NCBI GenBank assembly: GCA_036337945.1
Contig: JAYZDF010000077.1
Coordinates: 1-48,289 of the forward strand
From: JAYZDF01 sp036337945
Lineage (GTDB): Bacteria; Myxococcota; Kuafuiibacteriia; Kuafuiibacteriales; Kuafuiibacteriaceae
DNA length: 48,289 nucleotides
Direction of reading: 5' to 3'
Each line of letters begins with the position of its first letter. Position 1 is the first letter of the stretch. The position numbers and the translations under genes were made by a program. The notes beneath the pieces are model-generated. The model was not told the origin of the DNA. It saw only the letters and a list, made by a program, of their open reading frames with translations, and did not search any database. This document shows positions 1-8,651 of this stretch, one piece after another.

Positions 1-198
1 GATGTTCATCTGCTGTTTGCCGGAGCTTCTTCATTGTTTTACTTTAATCGCCCTTCTAGCAGAAAATATTTATGAAGTAAGCCTTCCAAGACGTCTAATT
101 CTCGCCGATAGCTTAATCTCACACTTCATATCGGATGTTACGAAAAATATTTGGTATGAACTCTATTTTTCGAAAAGCGTTGGAATTTCTCCTGTTCA
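1..198. other. window-edge non-coding stretch
   Basis: This stretch lies downstream of the stop codon of the first minus-strand gene. I see no convincing gene, stem-loop with T-run, or RNA in it. An ATG on the minus strand at 32-34 opens a frame of 11 codons that runs off the window edge, beginning MKKLRQTADEH. It could be the start of a further minus-strand gene, but there is no clear ribosome binding site and the fragment is too short to judge. Confidence 0.3.
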
Positions 199-2877
199 TC
201 ATTGTTTGGTCCGACCGATAAGTAATCGCCCATTTGGTAATCCAGCAACCAAAAGCTCGCTGTCAATCTGCGCTGCGCACAGCACATTATCATTCAAGAC
301 TAATCCAAGATTATCACCTAAGTCGGAGATAAGCGTTCTACTTTGATTAGACGAGTTGTAGATAGTTCGAAAATGTTCAAGAGGTCCTAATAGTGCAACT
401 GGTAGACCCGCATCCAGTCTGAGAAGTTGCGCCTCTGGAGCCTCCCTGGTTTCAAAGGGCTCGAAGAGTTGATCTCCGCTAAAGGTTTCTTTGCTGGTAT
501 TAGTAAGATGCCAAATCGTTCCACGATGCTCGGTTAGCTGTTTATCGCCTTGGCTACCTATGATGAGTTTATCTGAGCATTGTACGTTGAGAGCACTGAG
601 GGCTCGCTGCGTGTTACGCTCAAACAGAGGTAACCTATTATCCACTGAACCTCCGCCCACCTGAAAGATCTTCGCGTCTACACCGTCTGGGGTTACTATG
701 ACTCTAACCACTGTCCCTGCGCATCCTGAAATCCATACAACGCCCAGCGATGCTTCCATAGACTGCCAAATACCTGTCTTGAGAGCCTGCAATCGGCCTC
801 TAGTTAGCTTGTCGTTTATGTTCTGACAGCTTTCGAGGTCTGGAATTGTTGTCACCACGTCGTTAAAGTAGCTCGTCCAATCAAGTTCTACCTGCCGCGC
901 CATTGTTTCTCTAAGATGAAAAACCGAACCCTTATCCGTTGTGAACAATACGTCTATAGTAGACGTGTCCACAAAGTTTGTGATGGCTTCCCCGTTCGTT
1001 ATATCGATGAGAGAATCAAAAAGAATTCTAGGAGTCGCAAGCTTGGTGCTCGAATATGATAACAGTCTGCCATCTCTCTCTCGGTTCGAAGTCAGTACTA
1101 GAAATGAGTTGCGATACTGGGACCACCTCGCCGCTACGACTCTCTCGTTGGTTTGAAGTCCCTTCATAGATAACGTCGTCGCTTCTCTTGTTTCTTTTGG
1201 TACAACAATCACTTTTCCGTCTTCTCGAAAGGCATACAGGTCGTCCATTTTGCGACTAATGGTGATGAAATCAAAGGGCGTATAATTAGAGGGTCCAAAC
1301 CTTTGTATAGTGGTACTGCTTGAGCCCGTCTCGCGTAAATAAATGCTTTTATCTTCGCCCGTAAGCGCAACCCACCCAAAAGAATAATCAGAGCCGTGCC
1401 GAATGGGACGATCAATTTGTTCAACGTCAGCAATAGTTGAGCTTGTTCGGGTAATCGTCCGGTCAACCTTGTGAATGAACGTATCAAGGTTCTTCATTTG
1501 CAAGATTGTCTGTTGCGGGTTTGGTTTAAACGCGAGCGCTACCTGGCATTCTGCTCTTGATGTTGCGGCGAGTCTCCAGGTAAGAACGTCCGCTTCTAAA
1601 CGACCACTAAATATTCCGAATAAGGGGGTCTCGTTTTCCTTAAAAAGCCGTCCGCACATTGTCCAAATGTCGTCGTTCACATGTGACATTTGAACTGAGT
1701 GCAACGTATAAAATTGATTCCTGAAAGGGTAGGTGTCGGGAACAGCCTCTCTTCGCCAAAGCCAACCATCATCTGTCTGCGTACCCTTCAGGATGCCTTT
1801 TTGGTCTCCAATAAAATAGATAGAATCGTTCCCATGCAAGTGGGCTGCCGTGAAAGACCGGTCGTCCATCTGGTTGGTATAGCTGCGTCCAATTGTTTGG
1901 CACTCGCCGGTGTTCTCTGAGTCCACAAAACAATCAAAAATGACGATTTTCTCGGTTTCCTTGTCGTTTCCATGGAGTAGAAACCGATTCCGGCCATGGC
2001 TCGCAGTAAGGGTACGGAAAGTAAATATTTGTCCGTCGTTGGACCAGGCAATTCGGGATCTCTCTCCACTAAAGCTCAAGTATACTAATTCAACTTCACC
2101 CCGTGTCGCTCCTGATTTGACCAGAATTACGAAGCCATCTTCTATTGCAATCGATGCTAAAATGAGTCCGTCGTAGGGGAGTTCATCGCCAAACAGCTTG
2201 ATACTCTTTCCTTTCCATGGCTTTATTTCTGCGAGGCTTTCGCTGAAAAGACCAAGGTCGCCTCTTTGAGACAGAGCCGCGGAACGAAAAGGCCACGCTC
2301 CTGATTCATTTTCTGAATCGTAAAGACTAAACGAAAGCGGCTGAGCGACTCCTGCGTTTTGGACTCGGCACTCGCAGTCCTCTGCGGAGGTTAGCCGAAT
2401 CGACTTTTTAATATTTTGTAACTCTTCTTCACTAAGCTGACGTTTTCCACTGACTTGGGTCTGCGATTTCTCCGGAATAGGACATGAGTCTCCCGCGAGG
2501 ATTCTCTGACGTCCATCCGTTGAAGGCGTTAAGCATCTCCCGCATGAACCAACTGTCTCGTACGATTCGTTCTGTGTGGCGACCAGGTCGCCTTTTTCTT
2601 CTGTGCTCAGAGGTTTAAAATTTTTATTGAGTAAAGAACTGCTCGGAATTGACCAAGTGACAAACGTCGCGTTTTCCGGGATTTCAAAACGGCCGAGCTG
2701 CTCGACGTTGTCGTACTTATCTACCGAAAGGACGGAGTTATTCTCGCTGAGCACTACACCGACAATTAAGCCGACGTCTTTGCCCTCTATCGGGTGCTGT
2801 GTAATCGGGCGACATGCAGTCCCGACTGCAGCCAGGTGACAAAGCGACAAGAGGAATGTTGCCCATTTGGAACACAT
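199..2877 (-). CDS. large secreted or lipoprotein-like protein, beta-rich, unknown function
   Basis: Encodes 892 residues beginning with ATG. The first 22 residues form a short hydrophobic signal peptide ending in GTAC, which could be a lipobox; Gly at -3 is atypical, so lipidation is uncertain. Near residues 105-125 there is a CxxC pair (SCGRC). The rest alternates hydrophobic and polar residues with many W/G-rich strands, suggesting beta-propeller-like folds typical of extracytoplasmic proteins. I cannot assign a domain family. It is divergent from the SRPBCC gene at 3080 with about 200 bases between them. Function unknown; likely exposed outside the inner membrane. Confidence 0.75.
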   Translation of the reverse strand: MCSKWATFLLSLCHLAAVGTACRPITQHPIEGKDVGLIVGVVLSENNSVLSVDKYDNVEQLGRFEIPENATFVTWSIPSSSLLNKNFKPLSTEEKGDLVATQNESYETVGSCGRCLTPSTDGRQRILAGDSCPIPEKSQTQVSGKRQLSEEELQNIKKSIRLTSAEDCECRVQNAGVAQPLSFSLYDSENESGAWPFRSAALSQRGDLGLFSESLAEIKPWKGKSIKLFGDELPYDGLILASIAIEDGFVILVKSGATRGEVELVYLSFSGERSRIAWSNDGQIFTFRTLTASHGRNRFLLHGNDKETEKIVIFDCFVDSENTGECQTIGRSYTNQMDDRSFTAAHLHGNDSIYFIGDQKGILKGTQTDDGWLWRREAVPDTYPFRNQFYTLHSVQMSHVNDDIWTMCGRLFKENETPLFGIFSGRLEADVLTWRLAATSRAECQVALAFKPNPQQTILQMKNLDTFIHKVDRTITRTSSTIADVEQIDRPIRHGSDYSFGWVALTGEDKSIYLRETGSSSTTIQRFGPSNYTPFDFITISRKMDDLYAFREDGKVIVVPKETREATTLSMKGLQTNERVVAARWSQYRNSFLVLTSNRERDGRLLSYSSTKLATPRILFDSLIDITNGEAITNFVDTSTIDVLFTTDKGSVFHLRETMARQVELDWTSYFNDVVTTIPDLESCQNINDKLTRGRLQALKTGIWQSMEASLGVVWISGCAGTVVRVIVTPDGVDAKIFQVGGGSVDNRLPLFERNTQRALSALNVQCSDKLIIGSQGDKQLTEHRGTIWHLTNTSKETFSGDQLFEPFETREAPEAQLLRLDAGLPVALLGPLEHFRTIYNSSNQSRTLISDLGDNLGLVLNDNVLCAAQIDSELLVAGLPNGRLLIGRTKQ

Positions 2878-3079
2878 AAGGGTACTACACTTTCATACCT
2901 CAACTTGGAGCTCCTTCAAAAGTAATGCCGTTCGGAGCCCTTTGGATGTGGGATATTCTCTTTATTTTGTATACCTATGGGCTCGCCAGAAGTTCTTGCT
3001 TGCTAGGAATATAGGGTCTGTCACGAAGAATTTACGAGATCCGATACAAAAGAGTTGCTGAATCTGTGACAGTGACTGG

Positions 3080-3769
3080 GTGCGGTCCAAAAACATATTG
3101 GGGTTGGCAGCTCTGTTCATGTTTTTTGTCTTGGTTGAGCCGCCGAGTAGTTTGGCTGACGAGGATAGCGCACATCCCTTTGCTCCAGAGCTTCGTCCTA
3201 TAGCTGGGACCCCAGAGGATGTGCCTCTCACTGAAGATGAGCAGCAGCGCCTTCACTCTGGAAAAATAGTCATCAAGAGATTCGATACGCCACGTGCCGG
3301 CAGCGGGATTGTGTTCCGTGAGGTCAATGCTCCACCAGACGCCGTTTGGAAGATTATTTTATCCTTCGAAATGTATCCGAAATGGAGTGACAACATTTCA
3401 CAGTGTGACGTAGTTCGTCGACAAGGTCGAATCTGGTATGTCGAGATGCTCACTAGATTCCTTTGGGTGACATCGAAGTTAAATTTCATTCATCGGATTC
3501 AGCGACCCATGGGGTATGTAACTTGGACTCTTGACCGCTCAAAGAAAAGTGACATTCGAGATTTGGTCGGTTATTGGAGGGTCTCAGAATCGAGTCAAGG
3601 ACCTAACTTCACAAGACTTGAATATGGATCTCAGGTCATTACACACAATGTCCCAGATTTCGTAGTGGATTTTTTGGCAAGAGATTCACTCATAGAAGGA
3701 ACAGAGTGGGTCAAAGAGCAGGCAGAATTAGCCTGGAAGCGCGATCAAGAGAGCGAACCTCGCAGATAA
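3080..3769 (+). CDS. secreted SRPBCC/START-like (polyketide cyclase fold) protein
   Basis: 229 residues from a GTG start. Residues 1-26 are a signal peptide (hydrophobic core LGLAALFMFFVLV, likely cleavage after SLA). Residues of about 75-215 have the pattern of the SRPBCC/START-like helix-grip fold: a 'VNAPPDAVWKIILSFEMYPKW' type opening (family hallmark: substrate-binding fold beginning with a strand, then a helix with W and the P-x-W motif), followed by strands such as GRIWYVEML and RLEYGSQV. Such proteins bind hydrophobic ligands; a periplasmic location suggests lipid or isoprenoid binding, but the ligand cannot be read from sequence. Divergent from the secreted protein at 199-2877. Confidence 0.8.
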   Translation: MRSKNILGLAALFMFFVLVEPPSSLADEDSAHPFAPELRPIAGTPEDVPLTEDEQQRLHSGKIVIKRFDTPRAGSGIVFREVNAPPDAVWKIILSFEMYPKWSDNISQCDVVRRQGRIWYVEMLTRFLWVTSKLNFIHRIQRPMGYVTWTLDRSKKSDIRDLVGYWRVSESSQGPNFTRLEYGSQVITHNVPDFVVDFLARDSLIEGTEWVKEQAELAWKRDQESEPRR

Positions 3770-3832
3770 TTCTTGCCATTTTGCCGTAACACAAAAACAT
3801 TCACAGGGACTTCAAAGCAGTCGTAAATTTAT

Positions 3833-5218
3833 ATGTCATCCAAAGTACCTACCATTAAGTATGATCGTGGAACGTTGCTCTTGACGAACATCGATGACGA
3901 GTTCGCTAATACGCTCCATGGTGTGCAGTTTGATGATAGAATTAATGCTTATCGTGCTCAAGCTCGTCATTATCGAGATATTGTGATGGCCTTGCATCAG
4001 TCTGGCCGTCAGTACATGGACAAAGCAAAAGATTTTTCACCCGTTCGCTTATCTTTGAAGAAAAACATTTCGCCATTTCCGCACCAAAAAGAAGCGCTCA
4101 GCAAATGGGAGGAGAATGGTAAACGCGGGATTATAGAGCTGCCGACCGGAGCGGGAAAAACGGTTCTCTCGGTTCTAGCGATTGCGAGTGTTCAACGACC
4201 GACTTTGGTGGTGGTTCCGACGATTGATCTCTTATTGCAGTGGGAAAGGGTTTTGTCGGACCATTTTAATATCGATATTGGAGTGTATGGCGGGGGCCGA
4301 CACGAGAAGGCTACGATAACCGTCACCACGTATGATTCTGCCGCTCACAATGCTGAATTTTGGGGCCGAAACTTCGGTTTCTTGATTTGCGATGAATGTC
4401 ATCACTTACCGGCGACCGCGTATCAGTTTATAGCCGAAGCTCTTGTCGCACCTTTCCGGCTTGGAGTGACTGCAACTTTGGAACGAAATGATGGTGGTGA
4501 GTTTGTTTGTGAAGAGCTCTTAGGTTCTCTCAACTTTTCCCTACCTATTGATGCATTGGAGGGAAAATATCTTGCTCCCTACGAGGTGCGTCGAGTCCCA
4601 GTCGAGCTCACTGCCAAAGAGCGAGAAGAGTATGATAGTTCCAGAAAAACTTACCTAAACTTTTTGCGTAGCACTGGGGTCTCTTTTAATCGACCGGATG
4701 GCTGGGCTAACTTTATTATGATTTGCCAGCGCTCTGCCGAAGGCAAGAGAGCTTTGGAAGCATATCGAACTCAACGAAAAATCGCATTTTCGTCGAAGAG
4801 TAAAACCGATGCACTTTGGAATATACTGAAAAGCCATCGAAATGACCGAGTCATCGTTTTTACAGAAGACAACGAAACTGTATATCGCCTTTCGCACCAG
4901 TTGTTTTTTCCCGTGATTACGCATCACACGAAGGTAAAAGAACGAAAACATCTCCTAAGCCTATTCGCAAAAGGTGAATTACCGGTTCTGCTTACCTCAA
5001 AGGTTCTAAACGAAGGTGTAGATGTACCTGATGCTAACGTTGGTGTTGTTTTGTCGGGTAGTGGCAGTGTTCGAGAACATGTACAAAGACTTGGCCGTAT
5101 CTTACGAAAAAGACCCGGTAAGGAGGCGATTCTCTACGAAGTATATGCTGCGGAGTCATCTGAAATGAATACCAGTGAGCGACGCCGGCAACATCGTGCG
5201 TATTACGGAAAAGAGTAA
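3833..5218 (+). CDS. XPB/Rad25-type superfamily 2 DNA helicase
   Basis: 461 residues. Walker A is PTGAGKT at 104-110, the DEAH-type box is DECHH at 187-191, motif III is GVTATLER near 211-218, and the C-terminal RecA domain carries LNEGVDVPDA and motif VI QRLGRILRKRPGK. The order and the short N-terminal domain fit XPB-like helicases, which unwind DNA in repair. The stop codon overlaps the ATG of the next gene by one base (TAATG), so the two are translationally coupled. That partner is a Bax1/DUF790 nuclease, the known companion of archaeal XPB, which strengthens the assignment to a helicase-nuclease repair machine. The size matches archaeal/bacterial XPB (about 440-480 aa), much shorter than eukaryotic XPB. 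Sure of the family; the biological role is inferred. Confidence 0.93.
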   Translation: MSSKVPTIKYDRGTLLLTNIDDEFANTLHGVQFDDRINAYRAQARHYRDIVMALHQSGRQYMDKAKDFSPVRLSLKKNISPFPHQKEALSKWEENGKRGIIELPTGAGKTVLSVLAIASVQRPTLVVVPTIDLLLQWERVLSDHFNIDIGVYGGGRHEKATITVTTYDSAAHNAEFWGRNFGFLICDECHHLPATAYQFIAEALVAPFRLGVTATLERNDGGEFVCEELLGSLNFSLPIDALEGKYLAPYEVRRVPVELTAKEREEYDSSRKTYLNFLRSTGVSFNRPDGWANFIMICQRSAEGKRALEAYRTQRKIAFSSKSKTDALWNILKSHRNDRVIVFTEDNETVYRLSHQLFFPVITHHTKVKERKHLLSLFAKGELPVLLTSKVLNEGVDVPDANVGVVLSGSGSVREHVQRLGRILRKRPGKEAILYEVYAAESSEMNTSERRRQHRAYYGKE

Positions 5219-6414
5219 TGTTGAATCGAGATTTACTAATGTTCCGGCTAAACAAAGGTCGAATTAAGCCGAGTTTTGTCGATTTACAAAATCGGTCTCT
5301 TCATAATCTCGCTCGTGACCTCATTCAGCTTTGCGATAAAAATATCGGTCAGTCTCGCCAATACATCGAAGAGCTCATAGAAGAAAAGACCAGTCGTAGT
5401 CGCCGAAAAAAAATATCAAAGGGTTTAGCAAAACTCGTTTTGGACCGCTGCGAGTTTGGAGAGCCGAAACCAAATGTTTTAGAGAATCGTTTAGAGCTTT
5501 TCTCTCAATCCGCAAAAATATTTCGAAAGGTAAAGGTAGATGATTCGATAGAAGAGTATCGGTTACGCATTCAAGAGCATCTTTCCCAATCGCTTGATTC
5601 AGTAGAAGAGGGCTTATTTGCTGACCTAAAGTCGAGACGTTCATTAAAGGAATTTAAGGGGATGAGTCCCGAGGAACTTTTGCATCGTTATAATCTCGCT
5701 CAAGTACAAGGTCTGATTCTTTACGCGGAACGAGTCGAATTGACGATAGAAGAGCCAGACATCGTGAAGGTGAGAAATTTACTTCGTTGGCTCCGGTTTT
5801 GTCGGCTCGTCGCGAATATTTCAAAGTCTGAAGTCACCTGGAAAATCACAGTTGATGGCCCAGGAAGCATTCTTTCGATGCAAAAAAAGTATGGCTTACA
5901 ACTTGCGCAGTTCTTCGCAGTCGTACCAAATTTGGAGAAATATCACGTCGAAGCCGTGGTCCGCTTACCTCGTAAACCGGTGGCAAGCCTCTCAATTGAT
6001 TCTACGAGTGGCTTATGTTCTCATCACAAAAACTTCGGTCGAGGACATGTTCCTGAAGAAATCAGCGTAATTGCTGAGAAATTTGAGTCGTCGTTGTGGG
6101 AACTGAGCACTCAGCCAGAACCGCTTAGTTTGATGTATGATCAAATTTGTGTTCCCGATTTTCGTTTCATCCACAGCGATACGGGAGAGGTCGTTTTCAT
6201 TGAACTATTTCATCGGTGGCACCGTAGTGCTCTTACGAAAAGACTTGATATGTTTGATAGCGTTACCGAGCAGAACTTGGTTCTTGGATTGGATAAAGCC
6301 CTAGTGTCAGATTCTCATGTTGCTGATATAGTTGAAAAAAACGACCAAATATTTGTATTCAACTCTTTCCCAAGCTTAAGTAAACTAGCGAAGGTCCTCA
6401 AAGGATTTGAGTAA
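5218..6414 (+). CDS. Bax1-like nuclease (DUF790), XPB partner
   Basis: 398 residues. It starts MLNRDLLMFR, the N-terminal signature of DUF790/Bax1 proteins (typically M-L-x-R-D-L-L-x-x-R). The C-terminal part holds the restriction-endonuclease-like motif: PDF at 313-315, then after a short hairpin FIEL with Glu329, followed by FHRWH, i.e. a PD-(D/E)xK-type core with Asp314 and Glu329. In archaea Bax1 binds XPB and acts as a structure-specific nuclease; bacterial copies are less studied. It overlaps the XPB stop by one base and is followed 24 bases later by the FHA protein gene. The family assignment is confident; nuclease activity is inferred from the conserved residues. Confidence 0.9.
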   Translation: MLNRDLLMFRLNKGRIKPSFVDLQNRSLHNLARDLIQLCDKNIGQSRQYIEELIEEKTSRSRRKKISKGLAKLVLDRCEFGEPKPNVLENRLELFSQSAKIFRKVKVDDSIEEYRLRIQEHLSQSLDSVEEGLFADLKSRRSLKEFKGMSPEELLHRYNLAQVQGLILYAERVELTIEEPDIVKVRNLLRWLRFCRLVANISKSEVTWKITVDGPGSILSMQKKYGLQLAQFFAVVPNLEKYHVEAVVRLPRKPVASLSIDSTSGLCSHHKNFGRGHVPEEISVIAEKFESSLWELSTQPEPLSLMYDQICVPDFRFIHSDTGEVVFIELFHRWHRSALTKRLDMFDSVTEQNLVLGLDKALVSDSHVADIVEKNDQIFVFNSFPSLSKLAKVLKGFE

Positions 6415-6438
6415 AGATGCTTGTGACCAAAGGAATAT

Positions 6439-8382
6439 ATGTCGGATTGGGATGAAGCTGATTCTCCAGGAAGTGGAGGGCGTTTGCGAAATGATACCGC
6501 TTTGGACGATTCCCAAGATCGTCCTGATTCGCGGGGAGTCAGTGAAAGTTCAAGTATGGAGCTTGAGGGGACCGGCATAGCACAGGGTTTAGATGATCTA
6601 GACGGTTTCAAGCAACCGACAGCAATGTTTGACCGAGGAGAGTTCTTAGGTGAACTCGCAGAGGAACTGAACGATGCTCCTGAAACCAGGGTCAAGGTCG
6701 AAACAGAAAAGCCCCCCGCTGGCTTTCGACTCATTATTGTTAGTGGCCCAGGAATTGGCACTGAATGGGCCTTCAAGATCCCGAAGATCACCATTGGACG
6801 AAGTGCTGAAAATGAGATTGATTTTGCTGATATCGCTGTGTCTCGAAATCATGCGGAGATAAATTATCGAGATGGCGCGTATTATGTCAGTGATCTAGAA
6901 AGCAATAACGGCACGTTACTGAATGGCGTAAGCGTCGACACTGAACAGTTGCAGTCGGGCGACGAGATTATTGTCGGTGCCCGAACTCTTCGGTTTGTAG
7001 AGCTTGATGAGACCCCACTTACCTCCGCGGCTCATCCTGAATTCGCTAACGTAGAGGCTGCAGATGCAGAAGAGAATCAAGATGCTTTAGAGCCCGACCT
7101 GGACGAAGCCGAGGACGCTATACAGTCTCAGGTAAACGTGGATGTGATCCCCGATTTCGATGGTCCGAATGTAGCGGACAGTGTGTCTGCTGCGCCGATC
7201 GTTGGGGTTCCACAAAAGAAAAATACCGGTATGAAGGTTGTTGGTTTGGTTCTGGCTGGGATCGTGGTGGCGACGTTAACGGGATATTTAGCTGTCCAAG
7301 CCTATCAAAGCATTACCAATACCTCCCCACAGGACCGACTATTGCGAGCCAAAACTCTGTTTCTTCAGGGTGTTGAATTACTTAAGCAACAGCGATGTGG
7401 TGATGCCCTCATTCTTTTTGATGAGGTCCTGTCGATTCGGCCGGAGTACTCTAGAGCAAAGGAGTACCACTCTTATTGTACTCAAGAGCTAGAGCGTTTC
7501 CAGCGTCTTGAGGAGGCGAAGAAACTCTTTGATAAGGGTAAGGGCAGTGAAGCAATCGCGACTCTGAGTCAGATCCCAAAAGACAGTCAATACTATACGG
7601 CGGCTTCTTCTTTTTCTGCCAAATGGACATTGCAAAGCGTATCTAGATTGTTGGGCCGCGCTCGGCAGGCATTCAATAGTAGGAACTTCGGAGAGGCTCT
7701 GGAACTCGTAAATGAGATACTTGAGAAGGATCCCAAAAATAAAGAAGCGTTGGCATTACTCACATCACTGCAAGAATCCTCGAGTCAAAAATCTGTCTTG
7801 GCTAGTGTAAGCGCGAAGCGGATTCCCAGAGCACTAGAAAAAGCTGTGAGTTTATACCGCTCAGGAGATATCCAGCTAGCAATTGACGCAAGCGAATTAT
7901 CGCGATCCGAAAAAGCTGCGGAATACGTTGAGTCTTTGAGAAAAATACAAGGGCTGGCGGACCGGCTCAAAAGAGCTCATCGCCAAAAAGCAGGTGCGGA
8001 CATCCTAAAAATAGCGCCTCGGGCTTTGGTCCTCGACAAGGAACTTGGCTATGGCGAAGGTGTCTTGCGGCAGGAATTCAAGAGAATGTACGCCGATGGA
8101 TTGTATCTCAAGGGATTACAAGCATACCTAAGTGACGATTTTGCCTCATCTTATTCTTTTTTCCGCAAAGCCTTGAAGCATCAAAGGAAACACAAGCTGT
8201 CGTTAGATTACGTGAGTGTGCTGGCGCAAAAAGCGCGAGTTCTTTATTTCGAAGCAGATCTTCAAAAAAGGGCAAACCGTGATGAAGCCGCTCGTTTATT
8301 TCGTCTCGTAATAAAAATGACGAGCCCGAATAATGAGTTTCACAAAAAAGCAAAGAAGTGGCTTAAGAAGCATAGAAGGTAG
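6439..8382 (+). CDS. FHA-domain, single-pass membrane, TPR protein
   Basis: 647 residues; AAAGGA stands 6-8 bases before the ATG. Residues 1-95 are acidic and disordered-looking. Residues 95-190 form an FHA domain that reads phosphothreonine, with GRS at 120-122, SRNH at 135-138 and NNGT at 156-159. An acidic linker follows, then one transmembrane helix (about 265-287, VVGLVLAGIVVATLTGYL). Residues 295-647 are helical and TPR-like (ALILFDEVLSIRPEY, ALELVNEILEKDPKN and similar). A cytoplasmic FHA domain tethered to a periplasmic TPR array is expected. It probably reads Ser/Thr kinase signals; a large kinase gene lies just downstream on the opposite strand, but a direct link is only an inference. 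Confidence 0.88.
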   Translation: MSDWDEADSPGSGGRLRNDTALDDSQDRPDSRGVSESSSMELEGTGIAQGLDDLDGFKQPTAMFDRGEFLGELAEELNDAPETRVKVETEKPPAGFRLIIVSGPGIGTEWAFKIPKITIGRSAENEIDFADIAVSRNHAEINYRDGAYYVSDLESNNGTLLNGVSVDTEQLQSGDEIIVGARTLRFVELDETPLTSAAHPEFANVEAADAEENQDALEPDLDEAEDAIQSQVNVDVIPDFDGPNVADSVSAAPIVGVPQKKNTGMKVVGLVLAGIVVATLTGYLAVQAYQSITNTSPQDRLLRAKTLFLQGVELLKQQRCGDALILFDEVLSIRPEYSRAKEYHSYCTQELERFQRLEEAKKLFDKGKGSEAIATLSQIPKDSQYYTAASSFSAKWTLQSVSRLLGRARQAFNSRNFGEALELVNEILEKDPKNKEALALLTSLQESSSQKSVLASVSAKRIPRALEKAVSLYRSGDIQLAIDASELSRSEKAAEYVESLRKIQGLADRLKRAHRQKAGADILKIAPRALVLDKELGYGEGVLRQEFKRMYADGLYLKGLQAYLSDDFASSYSFFRKALKHQRKHKLSLDYVSVLAQKARVLYFEADLQKRANRDEAARLFRLVIKMTSPNNEFHKKAKKWLKKHRR

Positions 8383-8384
8383 GC

Positions 8385-8645
8385 GTGAAGGAAGTCATTT
8401 TATACAGCACCGACTGGTGCCCATACTGTAATGCAGCAAAAAGCCTTTTGAGCAATAAGGGCGTTGAGTACCGTGAGATTAATGTTGAGGGTGACGCAGA
8501 GAAACGAGCATGGCTTATCGAAGTGACTGGTCAGCGAACCGTCCCTCAAATATTTATAGGTGGTGAGCCCATCGGCGGTTATCGTGAACTGAGTCACTTG
8601 GATCGAGGCGGAGATCTAGACCAGCTTCTGAGAGACGATAGTTAG
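8385..8645 (+). CDS. grxC: glutaredoxin (GrxC type)
   Basis: 86 residues from a GTG start, two bases after the FHA gene stop; an AGG-type binding site lies in the preceding gene's tail. It has the dithiol active site CPYC at residues 12-15, the cis-proline motif TVPQIFIGG near 50-60 and the GGYREL glutathione-binding segment. Length and motifs fit classical class I glutaredoxin, which reduces disulfides and mixed glutathione disulfides in the cytoplasm. It ends with a TAG that directly abuts the stop codon of the convergent kinase gene, with no base between. Confidence 0.95.
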   Translation: MKEVILYSTDWCPYCNAAKSLLSNKGVEYREINVEGDAEKRAWLIEVTGQRTVPQIFIGGEPIGGYRELSHLDRGGDLDQLLRDDS

Positions 8646-8651
8646 CTATCG
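8636..8651. terminator. small hairpin at zero-gap convergent stop junction
   Basis: CGATAG-TTAG-CTATCG is a perfect 6-bp inverted repeat with a 4-base loop, centred on the abutting stop codons of grxC (+) and the kinase gene (-). No T-run follows on either side, so a role as a bidirectional terminator is only possible, not shown. Confidence 0.3.

Noticed and set aside
2..346. Open frame of 114 codons on the plus strand at the window edge
   Set aside because: It overlaps the 3' end of the 892-residue minus-strand gene, has no recognisable domain and no ribosome binding site; treated as a shadow frame.
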